A DNA stretch of 64,000 bases from JAGSPQ01 sp038206395 (GCA_038206395.1 JBBRAX010000024.1:1-64000), one strand, 5' to 3'. Counted from the first letter of the stretch, positions 7,437 to 16,050 are shown. The notes: generated from the letters alone by a model not told the origin. Numbers and translations: made by a program.

Positions 7437-9224
7437 CTACGGGCAGCCGCAGTACGCCGGTGCCGACGCCGCATAGACGACTTCGGCAGTGGAAGAGAGC
7501 AACGAACACAGCGGCTCCTTCGCAGCGTCGTACGCACCCGGCCCGGTGCCGAGGCGCAGGTGCCGGCCTGCCAGCTCGACACAGGCCGCGCACGCCGCTG
7601 CCTTTCCTTCGGCGTCCAACGTTCCATCGGCCGCGTGCGCCTTCAGCGCCGCCACGTCCGTCTGCGCGCACCACTCGGCCGCATGCGCGCGGTGAAAGAG
7701 CCCCGCCAATGCAGACGCGCGTTCCTTCTCTGCCGGCGCCCGCGTCGCCTCGGCCGGCCAGGGCAGCGAAGGCTCGACATACGTCGCGACCGGCGTCTTT
7801 CCCGCGAAGGCGTTGTTCGGCGCCGCGCCCGCGAGGACTCCGAGCCCGCCATTCGCGGCCTGCGTGCCATCCGGGAAATCCTTCGCCAGAATTCGCAGCT
7901 TCGACATCGCCCGCATCAGCGAGAACCGGAACTCGTTGCGAAGCTTCGTCGGCACCGCGACTTCCCCGGTCGAGCGAGCGACCCGCGGCACCATCCACCC
8001 GATGAACCGCGAGTCCAACGGCAACGCCACCTGCTGCCCGGCAATCTTCAGCTGCAGCGCCGCCGCCGCCGACAACGCCGAGTTCGTCGCCCGCTGCCCG
8101 AAGCACGCATCGCTGTCGACCACCACCGACTTAAGGCCCATCGCCGGGGCGCCCATGGGTCCGTGCTGCTGGCCTGCCTTCGCGTATACCTGGCGAAGCG
8201 CCGTCGCTGCGCACGACATCAGCTGCGTCGCCTGGTGAGAAAAGGCCCCCGTGCCTCCCAACGCCGTCGGCAGCTGCGCGAGGTAGTCGTCGCCGAGCCC
8301 TTTGTGCAGCACGCCTTCGTGGAGGTACTGCACCGAGTCCTGCGGCGAGCACAGCGCGTCGTTCACGTCGTACGAGGTCCACTCGGGCAGCCGCTGCAGC
8401 ACACCGCGCGAGCCGTGAATCAGCCCTGCGATCAACGACACCAGCACCGCGCGGTCGCGGCCCTCTTCCTCGCCCCCCGGAAAATCCGCCAGCTCGGGCG
8501 AGCCCCACCGCGCCCACATGTGGCCGGTGCTCCACGCGTCCTGCAGGTAGTGCTGGCCCACCGCTTCGAGTCCCAGCGCCTCGAGCTCGCACTGCTTCAA
8601 GAAGACGGTGAAGCGCGACGACTCCGTGCCCAGCTTCGTCTGCATCGCCGCGCACTCCCCCGCCCGCGCCAACGCGAGCTGGTGGTAGTGCGAATAGAAG
8701 CCCTGCGCCTGCGGCAGGAAGTGGTTGGAATTGACCGGGCCCATGTGGGTCGTGAAGTCGTGGCACGCCGTCGCATCGCCGCCGCCAATCAGCGGGCACG
8801 TCTCGTTGCCCATCGCCCAGTCCCACAGCGAGTACGAGAAGTCGGGCAGCTGCGAGAGCTCACCGACCGACAGGTACCGCGTCGCCTTCCGCTTGCTCGC
8901 CGCGAAGGGCGCTGGCGTGAAGGTGTTCACCGAAGCCATGCCGACCGTCACCTTCGCGTCCGAGGTGAAGGTCTCGAGCGCGACAGTGTCTGAGACGGCG
9001 GCTGGAATTCCCGCGGCCTCGCGCGCGCGCTCGAAGAGAAGGCGGTGCTCGTCCAGCGGGCCGACCCAGCGATTGCGCGCCGTGTTCGGACCCGCCGACG
9101 GAGCGCACGGCACCGGCGACACCAGCTGCGCCGGGTTCTTCGAAGGGTCCGCGTACTGGAAGCACACCGACTCGTAGGCGAACGCCGGAGCGGAGAGCAG
9201 CAACAGCAGGGCGGTGGTTCTCAT
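7437..9224 (-). CDS. Exported zinc-dependent phospholipase C-like protein
   Basis: A 595-residue protein with a signal peptide (MRTTALLLLLSAPAFAYE). It contains His/Asp-rich blocks expected of the zinc phospholipase C / S1-P1 nuclease fold: ACHDFTTHMGPVNSNHF, FYSHYHQLA and especially HYLQDAWSTGHMWA, which matches the family's H-x3-D motif. The C-terminal third is not recognised and ends with several Cys residues (CAACVEL, YCGCP). The ATG at 9224 overlaps the stop of the upstream lipoprotein gene (ATGA), which fixes the start and indicates an operon. Proposed role is an extracellular or periplasmic phosphodiesterase or lipase. Substrate is unknown, and loss of activity is possible because only part of the metal site can be seen. 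Confidence 0.7.
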   Translation of the reverse strand: MRTTALLLLLSAPAFAYESVCFQYADPSKNPAQLVSPVPCAPSAGPNTARNRWVGPLDEHRLLFERAREAAGIPAAVSDTVALETFTSDAKVTVGMASVNTFTPAPFAASKRKATRYLSVGELSQLPDFSYSLWDWAMGNETCPLIGGGDATACHDFTTHMGPVNSNHFLPQAQGFYSHYHQLALARAGECAAMQTKLGTESSRFTVFLKQCELEALGLEAVGQHYLQDAWSTGHMWARWGSPELADFPGGEEEGRDRAVLVSLIAGLIHGSRGVLQRLPEWTSYDVNDALCSPQDSVQYLHEGVLHKGLGDDYLAQLPTALGGTGAFSHQATQLMSCAATALRQVYAKAGQQHGPMGAPAMGLKSVVVDSDACFGQRATNSALSAAAALQLKIAGQQVALPLDSRFIGWMVPRVARSTGEVAVPTKLRNEFRFSLMRAMSKLRILAKDFPDGTQAANGGLGVLAGAAPNNAFAGKTPVATYVEPSLPWPAEATRAPAEKERASALAGLFHRAHAAEWCAQTDVAALKAHAADGTLDAEGKAAACAACVELAGRHLRLGTGPGAYDAAKEPLCSLLSSTAEVVYAASAPAYCGCP

Positions 9225-9682
9225 TTGCCCTCCAGCGCAGCCGACACGCCCGGGAAACACTGGTGTTTCTCGAAGAAGACGTCGTCGAGAGCGACCGCGG
9301 GGTCCAGCGACTTGCGGGCGTCGGCGAAGTCTTCCTGGCACTTCGTTGGGCAGCACGGCAGCAGCTCAGAGGCCCACGGCGTTTCCGTCTTGCATGTCGC
9401 GACGCTGCGCACGCACTCGTCCAGCGACCTGACGTTCGGCTCGTAGCAGTACGAGACGAGGTCGACGCACTCACCCATCGAAGTCAGCGGGTCGCGCACC
9501 GTCGGGTCGATTTCCAGCTGTGCCTGCGCCAGCGTCATCAGCGTGTAGTTGCCGTTCGCCTCCTTCGGCAGCGGCAACGTCAGCCCGTCGATCTTCGGCA
9601 ACGGCGGCACCGTGATTTTCGCCACGTCGGGGCAGCCCATCAACACCAGCGCCCCCGCCAGACTCAGTCGGATCCAATTCAT
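9221..9682 (-). CDS. Small Cys-containing lipoprotein
   Basis: A 153-residue lipoprotein. The signal MNWIRLSLAGALVLMGC ends in a lipobox with Cys17. The mature part has several Cys residues (MGECVDLVSYCYE, CVRSVATC, LPCCPTKCQEDF), suggesting disulfide bonding in the periplasm or on the outer membrane. No family was recognised. Its stop overlaps the start of the phospholipase-like gene by 4 bp, so the two are almost certainly co-translated. No Shine-Dalgarno sequence is seen before the ATG; instead an inverted repeat lies directly against it. Confidence 0.75.
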   Translation of the reverse strand: MNWIRLSLAGALVLMGCPDVAKITVPPLPKIDGLTLPLPKEANGNYTLMTLAQAQLEIDPTVRDPLTSMGECVDLVSYCYEPNVRSLDECVRSVATCKTETPWASELLPCCPTKCQEDFADARKSLDPAVALDDVFFEKHQCFPGVSAALEGK

Positions 9683-9705
9683 GGCCCGTGCAGCATCGCA
9701 CGGCC
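9683..9705 (-). promoter_or_regulatory. Hairpin abutting the start codon of the lipoprotein operon
   Basis: On the minus strand the 23 bases just before the ATG at 9682 contain CCGTGC and GCACGG separated by six bases, flanked by GGCC/GGCC, so a GC-rich hairpin can form right against the start codon. No other ribosome binding site is visible there. Such a structure could limit translation initiation of the two-gene operon, but function is inferred only from position. Confidence 0.35.
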
Positions 9706-9756
9706 TGCGCCAACGCAAGGTCCCGGCATTGTGGATGCCTTCGGGCCTGGAGTGCG

Positions 9757-9820
9757 CAAGTCCACGCGCGGGCGGACGCCGATGTCAGGGGGGCGCGTGG
9801 TAGGTCGGCTGCGTGCTCCG
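9757..9820 (+). repeat. Direct repeat, copy 1 (flanks the HipA-remnant island)
   Basis: This 64-bp segment matches 10769-10830 with a handful of differences and one small length change in a G-run. Both contain CGCCGATGTCAGGGG, then CGCGTGGTAGGTCGGCTGCG and TGCTCCG. Copy 2 carries the upstream region and first codons of the metallophosphoesterase gene, so copy 1 looks like a duplicated gene 5' end. Together they bracket about 1 kb of decayed coding sequence. Confidence 0.85.
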
Positions 9821-10303
9821 AGGGAGGCCGACGTCGCCCGGGTGCTGCGCCGGGCCCCGCCTCGACTGGGCCACCCTCTACCAGCCCACCTTCGCACCGA
9901 CGTCCTGCGCTGCTGCGGCGGACTGGGCACCCGAGCCGCCGCCGCCGCCGAGGAGCGGCTCGCCTCCGTCGGCGTGCAGTTCGTGTCCCGTCGTCTTTCT
10001 CCCGTCAACGACTGCAAGGACAACAACGGCCAGGCCACCAGCAGCTGCACCCTCGCCGACGCCTTCTTCTCGAACAGCCGGAACAAGCTCTGCAGCATCG
10101 GGCCGCCGCCGGTCGAGACCTTCTCGGTGACGGTCGCGACCGCTTGCCCGTCGGGCTTCTCTCCCAGCAATGTGCGGACCCAGTTCAGCCCGCCCAACGC
10201 AACCTGCAGTGCGGGTGGCACCTCGACGGTGACGATTGGCTGCGGAGCGGTTGTGGTCGGCAACATCTCCTGCCGCATCGTCGCCGACTGCTCCGCGAAC
10301 TGA
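9782..10303 (+). pseudogene. Remnant of a Cys-rich exported protein
   Basis: Only the last ~110 codons of this open frame look like a real protein: blocks such as SPVNDCKDNNGQATSSCTLA, RNKLCSIGPPPVETFSVTV and VVGNISCRIVADCSAN carry six or more Cys residues and a balanced composition typical of extracytoplasmic proteins. The N-terminal part is low-complexity Arg/Ala/Pro sequence starting inside the direct repeat and is unlikely to be native. A +1-shifted frame just upstream has the more protein-like TLYQPTFAPTSCAA, suggesting a frameshift near 9970. I recognise no family. It may be a truncated gene carried in with the HipA remnant. Confidence 0.35.
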
Positions 10304-10374
10304 TGCCTGCCAGCTCGGCTGCGCGAGGGCTTCGCGCCTGCCGGGGGGAGTGTTCATTGGGGTGGGCGTTGCGA

Positions 10375-10740
10375 ATGTTCTTGTGGCTGGTGGCGAAGCC
10401 GACGCACCCCGTCTTCATCGGAGATCTGAATCTGGTTCGTGCGCCCCGGGGCGTCTCGTTGCGTTATTCGGACAACTGGGTCGCTCGAGGCTTCGCGCTC
10501 AGCGAAGACCTGCCGATCGTCGGCGAGGAGTTCTTTCCGAAGGAAAAGGACACTGCTGCCGGAGCTGTCGACGACGCGAGGCCCGGTCCTGGCCAATGAG
10601 CCAATAGCAGCCGAGCAGCGGCGCCTAATCTCGTCTGGCGTCACCATGGGCGGAGCCCGGCCCAAGGCGCTGATCGAGGTCGACCTTGAGCCGTGGGTGG
10701 TGAAGTTCGCGGATGGTGATCCAATCGACACTCCAGCGTT
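10375..10740 (+). pseudogene. HipA-like kinase remnant, deleted and frameshifted
   Basis: Two pieces of a HipA-type Ser/Thr kinase (toxin of HipBA modules) are visible. The first, about 10375-10595, reads HPVFIGDLNLVRAPRG, ARGFALSEDLPI and EKDTAAGAVDDARP, as in HipA N-terminal regions. It then leaves frame and stops at 10597-10599. The second, in another frame from about 10628 to 10740, reads GVTMGGARPKALIEV and PWVVKFADGDPIDTP, the nucleotide-binding start of the HipA kinase core. The segment normally between these blocks is missing, and the kinase catalytic part beyond them is absent. No HipB-like antitoxin is present. The fragment is enclosed by the direct repeat at 9757 and 10769. Confidence 0.7.
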
Positions 10741-10768
10741 TCGATCGATCCAGGAAGGCAAGTCCAGC

Positions 10769-10830
10769 CAAGTCCAGGCGCGGTCGGGCGCCGATGTCAG
10801 GGGCGCGTGGTAGGTCGGCTGCGTGCTCCG
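10769..10830 (+). repeat. Direct repeat, copy 2 (covers metallophosphoesterase start)
   Basis: The second copy of the repeat at 9757-9820. It includes the GTG start at 10823 and the first codons of the metallophosphoesterase gene, so this copy is probably the original and the other a duplicate produced when the intervening segment was inserted or duplicated. Confidence 0.85.
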
Positions 10831-12442
10831 CATCGTCCACTTCTCGGATCTGCACCTCGGCGCCAACGACGCGCTTCAGCGGCCGTTGTTCGCGTCGCTG
10901 ACGCAGGCGGTGCGCGGCTTCAAGGCCGACCTCGTCGTCTTCACCGGCGACGTCTTCGACAGCGCGAAGCTGGGCGCGGCCGAGGTCGAACGGTTTGCTT
11001 CGCTGCTGGCCGACCTCGACGCGCAGGTCGGGCCGAAAGTGCGCACGCTGATTCTTCCCGGCAACCATGACCGCCGCGAATCGGGAATTCTGGCGCCCGT
11101 CGACACCCGGCTCTTCGCGCTGCTGTCCGAACGGATGAAGGCGTTTCCCCACGTGCAGGTGTTCGGCACCACGCCGCCGTTTCTCGCGCAGTACGTGGCG
11201 CTGCCCGGCTTTCCCGCGCACGTGGTCGCGTACGACTCGACCTGGCTTCCGCGCGGGCTCTTCTCGGCGGGCGGCGTGCTGCGGCAGGAAGACCTGCTGC
11301 AGGCGGCCGAACGGATGCTCGATGCCAGCGACGACAAGCCGCTGCTGTTCCTCGTCCACCACCACCTCGTGCCCACGCCCATCACCGACGTCGGCGAAAT
11401 CGTGGTCGAGGGCCGCGGGCGCCTGGTGCAGCTGCTGGTGAAGCACGTGCTGCCCCGCGTGGTGTCGAACGCTGATCGCGAAGAGCTGACGATGACGGCG
11501 CTCGGCGCAGGCTCGGCGCTGACCACGCTTCACATGCTCGGCCGCGCGGTGATGGTGCTCCACGGACACAAGCACTACCCGACCTCGCGGCTCTTGAAGG
11601 GCACGGGAGAAGGCGAGGGTGACGTGATGATTCTCGCCGCGGGCAGCTGCGGCACCAGCGAGCTGTGGCAGCCGTCGACGTACGCCGAGGCGCCGCGCCT
11701 GTGGCCGAGCTTCAACGTCATCGAGCTCGACGGCGACACCGTTCGCGCGAAGAGCGTCGCGTTTCCGCCCGAGGTGAACGAAGACGTCTGGAAGCACGCG
11801 CCGCGCGTGAATCGCCGGCCGCTGGTGGCGGTGAAGCGCAGCGGCCGCCGGTGGGAGCTCGACGCGCACGCCGTCGAGACGCGCGCGTTTGACTCGTCGC
11901 TGACGCTCAACGTCGCAAGCTTCACCCTCACGAAGAGCACCCGGTTTCTGGATCGCTTCGACCTCGAGACCACGCGTCAGGTCGAGCGCTCGCCGGCCTC
12001 TCAGCTCGTCGCCTACCACGAGGTCATCGACGGCCCGCCCCACGCGCAGGTGCGCGGCCTTCACCTCGACAATCAGCCCGCGCCCGACCAAAACGCGCCC
12101 GCTCAGCTGCACCTGCCGCTGCATGGCACTGCGCGCTACACGCTCACCGGCGGCGTCTGCACCACCGTCGAAGCCGCGTCGCGCGAGTACGACGAGGCCG
12201 GCTGCGCCTTCGAGTGGGTGGGGTTGCTCAATCGCTACCGCGCCGAGGTCGCGCGCGTCGAGGTCACGATGGCGCCCGTCGACGTCGAACGGCAGCGCCC
12301 TTTCGCGAGCGTGACGGATCTCACCACTGGCCGCGAGCGCGCGGTGGAACTGCAGCGCGACGACGTGCAAAGGCGTTACTGGTTCGAAGTGAAGCAGTGC
12401 CCCGCTCGCACCATGCTGCGCATCTACTGGCCCCTGGCCTGA
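10823..12442 (+). CDS. Calcineurin-like metallophosphoesterase
   Basis: A 539-residue protein whose first ~260 residues carry the metallophosphoesterase signature in order: FSDLHLG (Asp9, His11), FTGDVFD near 41, LPGNHDRRE near 82, LVHHHLVP near 174 and LHGHKHYP near 246. These give the dinuclear metal site of phosphodiesterases or nucleases in this superfamily. The C-terminal ~280 residues form a separate domain that I do not recognise. The start is GTG at 10823, placing the DxH motif right at the N-terminus as usual; no strong Shine-Dalgarno is seen. The start lies inside a duplicated 62-bp segment. It ends one base from the convergent histidine kinase gene. Confidence 0.88.
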   Translation: MLRIVHFSDLHLGANDALQRPLFASLTQAVRGFKADLVVFTGDVFDSAKLGAAEVERFASLLADLDAQVGPKVRTLILPGNHDRRESGILAPVDTRLFALLSERMKAFPHVQVFGTTPPFLAQYVALPGFPAHVVAYDSTWLPRGLFSAGGVLRQEDLLQAAERMLDASDDKPLLFLVHHHLVPTPITDVGEIVVEGRGRLVQLLVKHVLPRVVSNADREELTMTALGAGSALTTLHMLGRAVMVLHGHKHYPTSRLLKGTGEGEGDVMILAAGSCGTSELWQPSTYAEAPRLWPSFNVIELDGDTVRAKSVAFPPEVNEDVWKHAPRVNRRPLVAVKRSGRRWELDAHAVETRAFDSSLTLNVASFTLTKSTRFLDRFDLETTRQVERSPASQLVAYHEVIDGPPHAQVRGLHLDNQPAPDQNAPAQLHLPLHGTARYTLTGGVCTTVEAASREYDEAGCAFEWVGLLNRYRAEVARVEVTMAPVDVERQRPFASVTDLTTGRERAVELQRDDVQRRYWFEVKQCPARTMLRIYWPLA

Positions 12443-12443
12443 G

Positions 12444-13862
12444 TCAGACCAGCGGCAGCGCGAGTCGGAAGGTCGTCTTCCCCGGCACGGACTCGAGGGT
12501 CAGCGTCCCGCGGTGCGCCTCGACCATCTTCCGCGCCAGCGGGAGCCCGAGCCCCGTGCCCTTCTCGCGGGTGGTGAAGAAGGGCTCGAAGATTCGCGAC
12601 TGCAGCTCGCCCGCGATGCCGCCGCCTTCGTCGCAGACCTCGACGAGGTACTGGCCGTTCTCGCTGCGTCCGATGACCTTCACCGTCTTTCCTTCTGGCG
12701 ACGCCTGCACCGCGTTCTTCACCAAATTCACCAGCGCCGAGGTGAGCAGGTTGAAGTCGCCTTCGAGCGTCGCGTCGTCCGCCTTCAGGTCGAGCGTCAC
12801 CGACTTCTGCCGCGCGTCGCCCGTGATGACGTCGACCGCCGTCTGCAGCCAGCCGATTGCCGCGAAGGGGCTCTTCGCCATTTTCTGGTCGCGCGCGAAG
12901 GCCAGGAAGTCGTCGACGATGCGCTTGAGGTAGTCGAGCTCCCGGCGAATGCGCGACGTGTGCTCGAGTGCTTCGGTCGAGTTCGGGTTCACCGCGCTCA
13001 GCTCTTCGTGCAGCAGCCCGGCGAAGAGCTCGATGCCCCCCAGTGGGTTCTTCACCTCGTGCGCGACGCCACCGAGCATCATCTTCAGCTGCCGGTCGCG
13101 GCTGTCGAGCGCGTCACGCATCGACTCGAGCTGCGCCGACAGCATTCCGATTTCCAGTGTCTTCTCGCGCGCCACCTTCGTCGTCAGGTCGCCCGCGCCG
13201 ATGCGCGTCGCCGCCGCGACGAGCCTTTCCAACGGAACCGAGAGCGCGCGGGCCGTGACGAGCGCGGCTCCCGCGAGAACCAAGAGCGTCACGGCCATCA
13301 GCGCGTAGAAGCTGCGGGCCAGCGTCCGCAGTGGGCCAAAAAACTCGGCGCTGCCTTCGACGCCAATCGCTCCGACGACCTTTCCGTCGCGCCACATCGG
13401 CGCGTAGCCCGTCTTGTACAGCCGCCCGTCATTGCCTTCGAAGAGGACCTGCGAAGCGCTGCGGCGGCCGCTCCAGACTTCGTCGAGCTCCGAGCCGTCG
13501 CGAGAAAGCTCGGGCATGTTCGCCATCGCCGGCAAGCCACCGCCTACGTCGAGCCGCACCCGGCCTTCGCGATCAAAAGCGAAGACGCGCTGCGCCCCGG
13601 CCGCCGCCTTCGCTTCGGTGAGCTCGCGCGAGAGTGAACGCCACGTGCGCGAGCCTTCACCCTTGTCGTCGCCTTCTTCGACGGAAAGCAGCCGTTCGGC
13701 CGAGAGCTGCGAAGAGATGGTCGCCGCGACGGACGACAGCGACGCGCCGAGCTCACCCTCGAGCACGTTGCGGCTGAACTGGTACCCGAAGAAGCCGGCG
13801 ACGGCGAGCAGCACCCACGTCGGAGCGAGGAAGGCCAGCAGCAGCCGCGCTCGCAGCCCCAC
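12444..13862 (-). CDS. Membrane sensor histidine kinase
   Basis: A 472-residue kinase. TM1 is about 7-29 and TM2 about 184-206, with a ~150-residue extracytoplasmic sensor between (blocks RVFAFDREGRVRLDV and YKTGYAPMWRDGKVVGAIGV, suggestive of a PAS/CACHE-like fold). HAMP covers about 204-255. The H-box GGVAHEVKNPLGG places the phospho-His at 269. Catalytic boxes follow: NLVKNAVQA (N), CDEGGGI (G1), FEPFFTTREKGTGLGLPLA (F/G2). No response regulator is adjacent, so it is an orphan; the NtrC-type regulator at 3962-5374 is one conceivable partner. It is the last gene of an operon with a PilZ protein. Confidence 0.93.
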   Translation of the reverse strand: MGLRARLLLAFLAPTWVLLAVAGFFGYQFSRNVLEGELGASLSSVAATISSQLSAERLLSVEEGDDKGEGSRTWRSLSRELTEAKAAAGAQRVFAFDREGRVRLDVGGGLPAMANMPELSRDGSELDEVWSGRRSASQVLFEGNDGRLYKTGYAPMWRDGKVVGAIGVEGSAEFFGPLRTLARSFYALMAVTLLVLAGAALVTARALSVPLERLVAAATRIGAGDLTTKVAREKTLEIGMLSAQLESMRDALDSRDRQLKMMLGGVAHEVKNPLGGIELFAGLLHEELSAVNPNSTEALEHTSRIRRELDYLKRIVDDFLAFARDQKMAKSPFAAIGWLQTAVDVITGDARQKSVTLDLKADDATLEGDFNLLTSALVNLVKNAVQASPEGKTVKVIGRSENGQYLVEVCDEGGGIAGELQSRIFEPFFTTREKGTGLGLPLARKMVEAHRGTLTLESVPGKTTFRLALPLV

Positions 13863-13871
13863 GTCGTGCCC

Positions 13872-14243
13872 TCAGTTCCTCGGCTGGCCCGGCGTCTCGC
13901 GGTTGGCGCAGATTTCCTGGATCAACGCCATCGACTCGTCGTCGAAGTTCAGGAACTCGATGCCCATGCCGGCGACGCGACCCGTGACATCCGGCGGGTT
14001 GCACCGCACCACCTTGCCCATGCCTTCGATCAACCGGCTGCCGTCCTTCAACGAGAACTGCAGGTAGATGATGCTGCCTTCTTCCTGCGGCTGGTCGGTG
14101 CGAATGAACATCCCACCGGGCGAGATGTCGTGCGAGTAGTCGGCCAGAAAGTCTTCGAAGGTGTTGAAGCGGAACTGCACCAGCAAAGAGAGCGGCGTTC
14201 GTTGGTGTCTGCGGCGGTCGTCGTGGCTCTCGGAGTCGCTCAT
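13872..14243 (-). CDS. PilZ domain protein
   Basis: A 123-residue single-domain protein. It has RRRHQRTPLSLLVQF near the start and DYSHDISPGGMFI about residues 36-48, matching the PilZ pattern RxxxR...D/NxSxxG that binds cyclic di-GMP. The last block, GRVAGMGIEFLNFDDES, is also typical of the fold and of myxobacterial PilZ proteins. It probably acts as a small cytoplasmic c-di-GMP effector. The ATG at 14243 overlaps the stop of the upstream gene (ATGA), and the histidine kinase starts 9 bp after its stop, so the three genes form an operon. Confidence 0.92.
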   Translation of the reverse strand: MSDSESHDDRRRHQRTPLSLLVQFRFNTFEDFLADYSHDISPGGMFIRTDQPQEEGSIIYLQFSLKDGSRLIEGMGKVVRCNPPDVTGRVAGMGIEFLNFDDESMALIQEICANRETPGQPRN

Positions 14244-15322
14244 GGAAGAGGCGGCATCCTAACCGTTCGCACCCACAGCGAAAGGACGTCGAACATCGGC
14301 TCGGCGCCATTGAGGTACCGCTTGCCCTTCGGCGTCTCTACCGGGCTGCCAAAAGACTCGCCCAGCTTCTCGAGCGACTGGGCCAGCTGGGTGTCTCCAT
14401 TCGCGCGGGCGGCCGCGAGCCCGAAGGCAGTCGCCGACATGCCGAAACCGTTCACGACGGGCCCCGAGTCGACGTCGGCCGCGCGATCGATGCCCGGCGG
14501 GAACTCGCGCACGAGGCACATGCCCGCGGTGCAGCCGACGAAGTGGTTCTTGTAGGCGGCCCATTGTTCGGCGGCGACGCGCGCGTCGAGGCGCGGGAGC
14601 ACCGCCAGCGACCACGACAACGCGCAGCCGCGGGGGACGTCGCGCACCCGGCCGTCGAGGTGAAGGAAGGAAACGTGAAGCCCGGTCACCTTGTCTTTGG
14701 TCGCTTCCATCGCGGCGAGCCACTTGTCGAAGGTCGAGAAGTACGTCGTGCCGTAGAGGCGGTCATGCAGCTGCAGCGACTCGAAGCCGAACAGCGAATC
14801 GACGGGCCAGGACATCCCGGGGTGGGCCTCGAGCACCGCGGTGGTCGAGCGTTGGAACTCCGAGTGCAGCAGGGCGCTGTCGGCGTGGAAGCGTTTGACC
14901 TCGGCGTCGGTGCCGCCGAGCGCGACCAGCTTCGCGCGGACGAGGTTCTGGCCGGCGAACCAGCAGATGCCTCCGCGCAGGCGGCGGTCTTTCATTCGCG
15001 AGAAGGGCAGGTGGGTGAGCAGCGCGTCGAGCTTCGGCAGCACTGCGCGGGCGACGGCGACTGCGCGCGCGACGTCACGTGGGTCCCTCGTCTCTTCTGC
15101 GACCTGGAAGAGGCCGAGCGCGTAGAACTCCCAGGTGAAGAGCTCGCCCTCGGGGAACACGCGCTGGTTCCGCGCGGCGTCGGCGTCGTCCAGGGTCGCC
15201 TCGAGCCACTTCACCTGCGCGGCGATTCCTTCGGCGCGCGCAGTCGCGGTGTTGAGGTGGGCAGCAGTTGCCGCAGTCGCGGCGATCGGCAGACACAGCA
15301 GCAGGAAGCGGGAAGGGCGCAT
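14240..15322 (-). CDS. Exported protein resembling linalool-dehydratase-type alpha/alpha toroid
   Basis: A 360-residue protein with a signal-like N-terminus (MRPSRFLLLCLPIAATAATA). The mature part is helical, with blocks MSWPVDSLFGFESLQLHDRL, RGCALSWSLAVLPRLD and DVDSGPVVNGFGMSATAFGL. These resemble (alpha/alpha)-toroid proteins of the linalool dehydratase/isomerase group; the match is from memory of the pattern and not certain. Exact activity is unknown. The ATG at 15322 was chosen for the signal peptide; the frame extends four codons further. It is the first gene of the operon with PilZ and histidine kinase genes. About 100 bp of sequence without a gene separates it from the nucleotidyltransferase pair. 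Confidence 0.55.
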   Translation of the reverse strand: MRPSRFLLLCLPIAATAATAAHLNTATARAEGIAAQVKWLEATLDDADAARNQRVFPEGELFTWEFYALGLFQVAEETRDPRDVARAVAVARAVLPKLDALLTHLPFSRMKDRRLRGGICWFAGQNLVRAKLVALGGTDAEVKRFHADSALLHSEFQRSTTAVLEAHPGMSWPVDSLFGFESLQLHDRLYGTTYFSTFDKWLAAMEATKDKVTGLHVSFLHLDGRVRDVPRGCALSWSLAVLPRLDARVAAEQWAAYKNHFVGCTAGMCLVREFPPGIDRAADVDSGPVVNGFGMSATAFGLAAARANGDTQLAQSLEKLGESFGSPVETPKGKRYLNGAEPMFDVLSLWVRTVRMPPLP

Positions 15323-15419
15323 GCCCCACAGCACAGCCGGTGTTCGCGAGGCGTGAGGGGCAGTCAGGTCAGACGGTCGAACGGCGTGCTCGAACGGCTT
15401 TTAAGCGACCCGCCCGCGC

Positions 15420-15875
15420 TCACCTCAGTCGAAACGCTTCGAGGGCGTCTGCGTCCACGAGATCCTGCGGGCGCCCACTGGCTCGCTTGAGACGGACGAG
15501 ATCGTCCGCGCTCACCACCGAAACGGGAACACCTTCCCATTCGGTGGCAACCTGTCTGGCGTAGCAGTCTTCGAACAGTCCGCCTGGTACTTCCTTCATG
15601 AAGTCGAAGCGCAGCGGCGGATTTCCCATCCAGGCGACGTCCAGCCCTTGCAGGCTGCGCAGCGACGCCACAGTCGCTTCAGGTGCTCCGAACCGGCGCA
15701 GCGCCGCCTCGATGCGTGCGAGATCGTCAGGGGTCGAGCCAATCCACAGATCGATGTCTTTGGTGAAACGAGGTGCGGCGTGGAAGCCCAGCGCATGACC
15801 GCCAATCAACAGGTACCGAACCTTACCGGCGTCGAACTCCCGAAGCAGTTCGATCAAATCGAGGGGTAACGCCAC
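15420..15875 (-). CDS. Nucleotidyltransferase-fold protein (DUF6036 / AbiEii-like)
   Basis: A 151-residue protein with a minimal nucleotidyltransferase core: LLIGGHALGFH then RFTKDIDLWIG, giving the GG...DxD metal site (Asp pair about residues 40-42). DDLVRLKRASGRPQDLVDAD near the C-terminus is typical of DUF6036-type proteins found in toxin-antitoxin-like pairs. The start is GTG at 15875. The preceding small gene overlaps it by 53 bp, indicating co-translation. The pair could be a toxin-antitoxin module or a stand-alone modification enzyme with an accessory protein. Confidence 0.78.
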   Translation of the reverse strand: MALPLDLIELLREFDAGKVRYLLIGGHALGFHAAPRFTKDIDLWIGSTPDDLARIEAALRRFGAPEATVASLRSLQGLDVAWMGNPPLRFDFMKEVPGGLFEDCYARQVATEWEGVPVSVVSADDLVRLKRASGRPQDLVDADALEAFRLR

Positions 15876-16050
15876 CGCTTCCTCCCATTGCGAGCCAAGC
15901 CTCTATCAACTCCCAAAGTGCGTCGATGCGTCGCTCTCCAGTCAGCTGAGACCAAAATGCGCGCTCATGCTCGAGCGCTTCTTGCGCCGAGTGGGTGACG
16001 CCGGTCTGGAATGCAGCTCGCCGTTTCTGGTCGATCGATTTCGGAGCCAC
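15823..16050 (-). CDS. Small helical protein, partner of the nucleotidyltransferase
   Basis: A 75-residue protein with a mainly helical sequence (blocks HSAQEALEHERAFW and IDALWELIEAWLA) and a basic tail. The start is GTG at 16050 with AGGATG a few bases upstream. Its 3' end overlaps the nucleotidyltransferase start by 53 bp in another frame, which is typical of two-gene toxin-antitoxin-type units where a small helical protein precedes a nucleotidyltransferase. I do not recognise a named family. Confidence 0.6.
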   Translation of the reverse strand: MAPKSIDQKRRAAFQTGVTHSAQEALEHERAFWSQLTGERRIDALWELIEAWLAMGGSGGVTPRFDRTASGVRRR

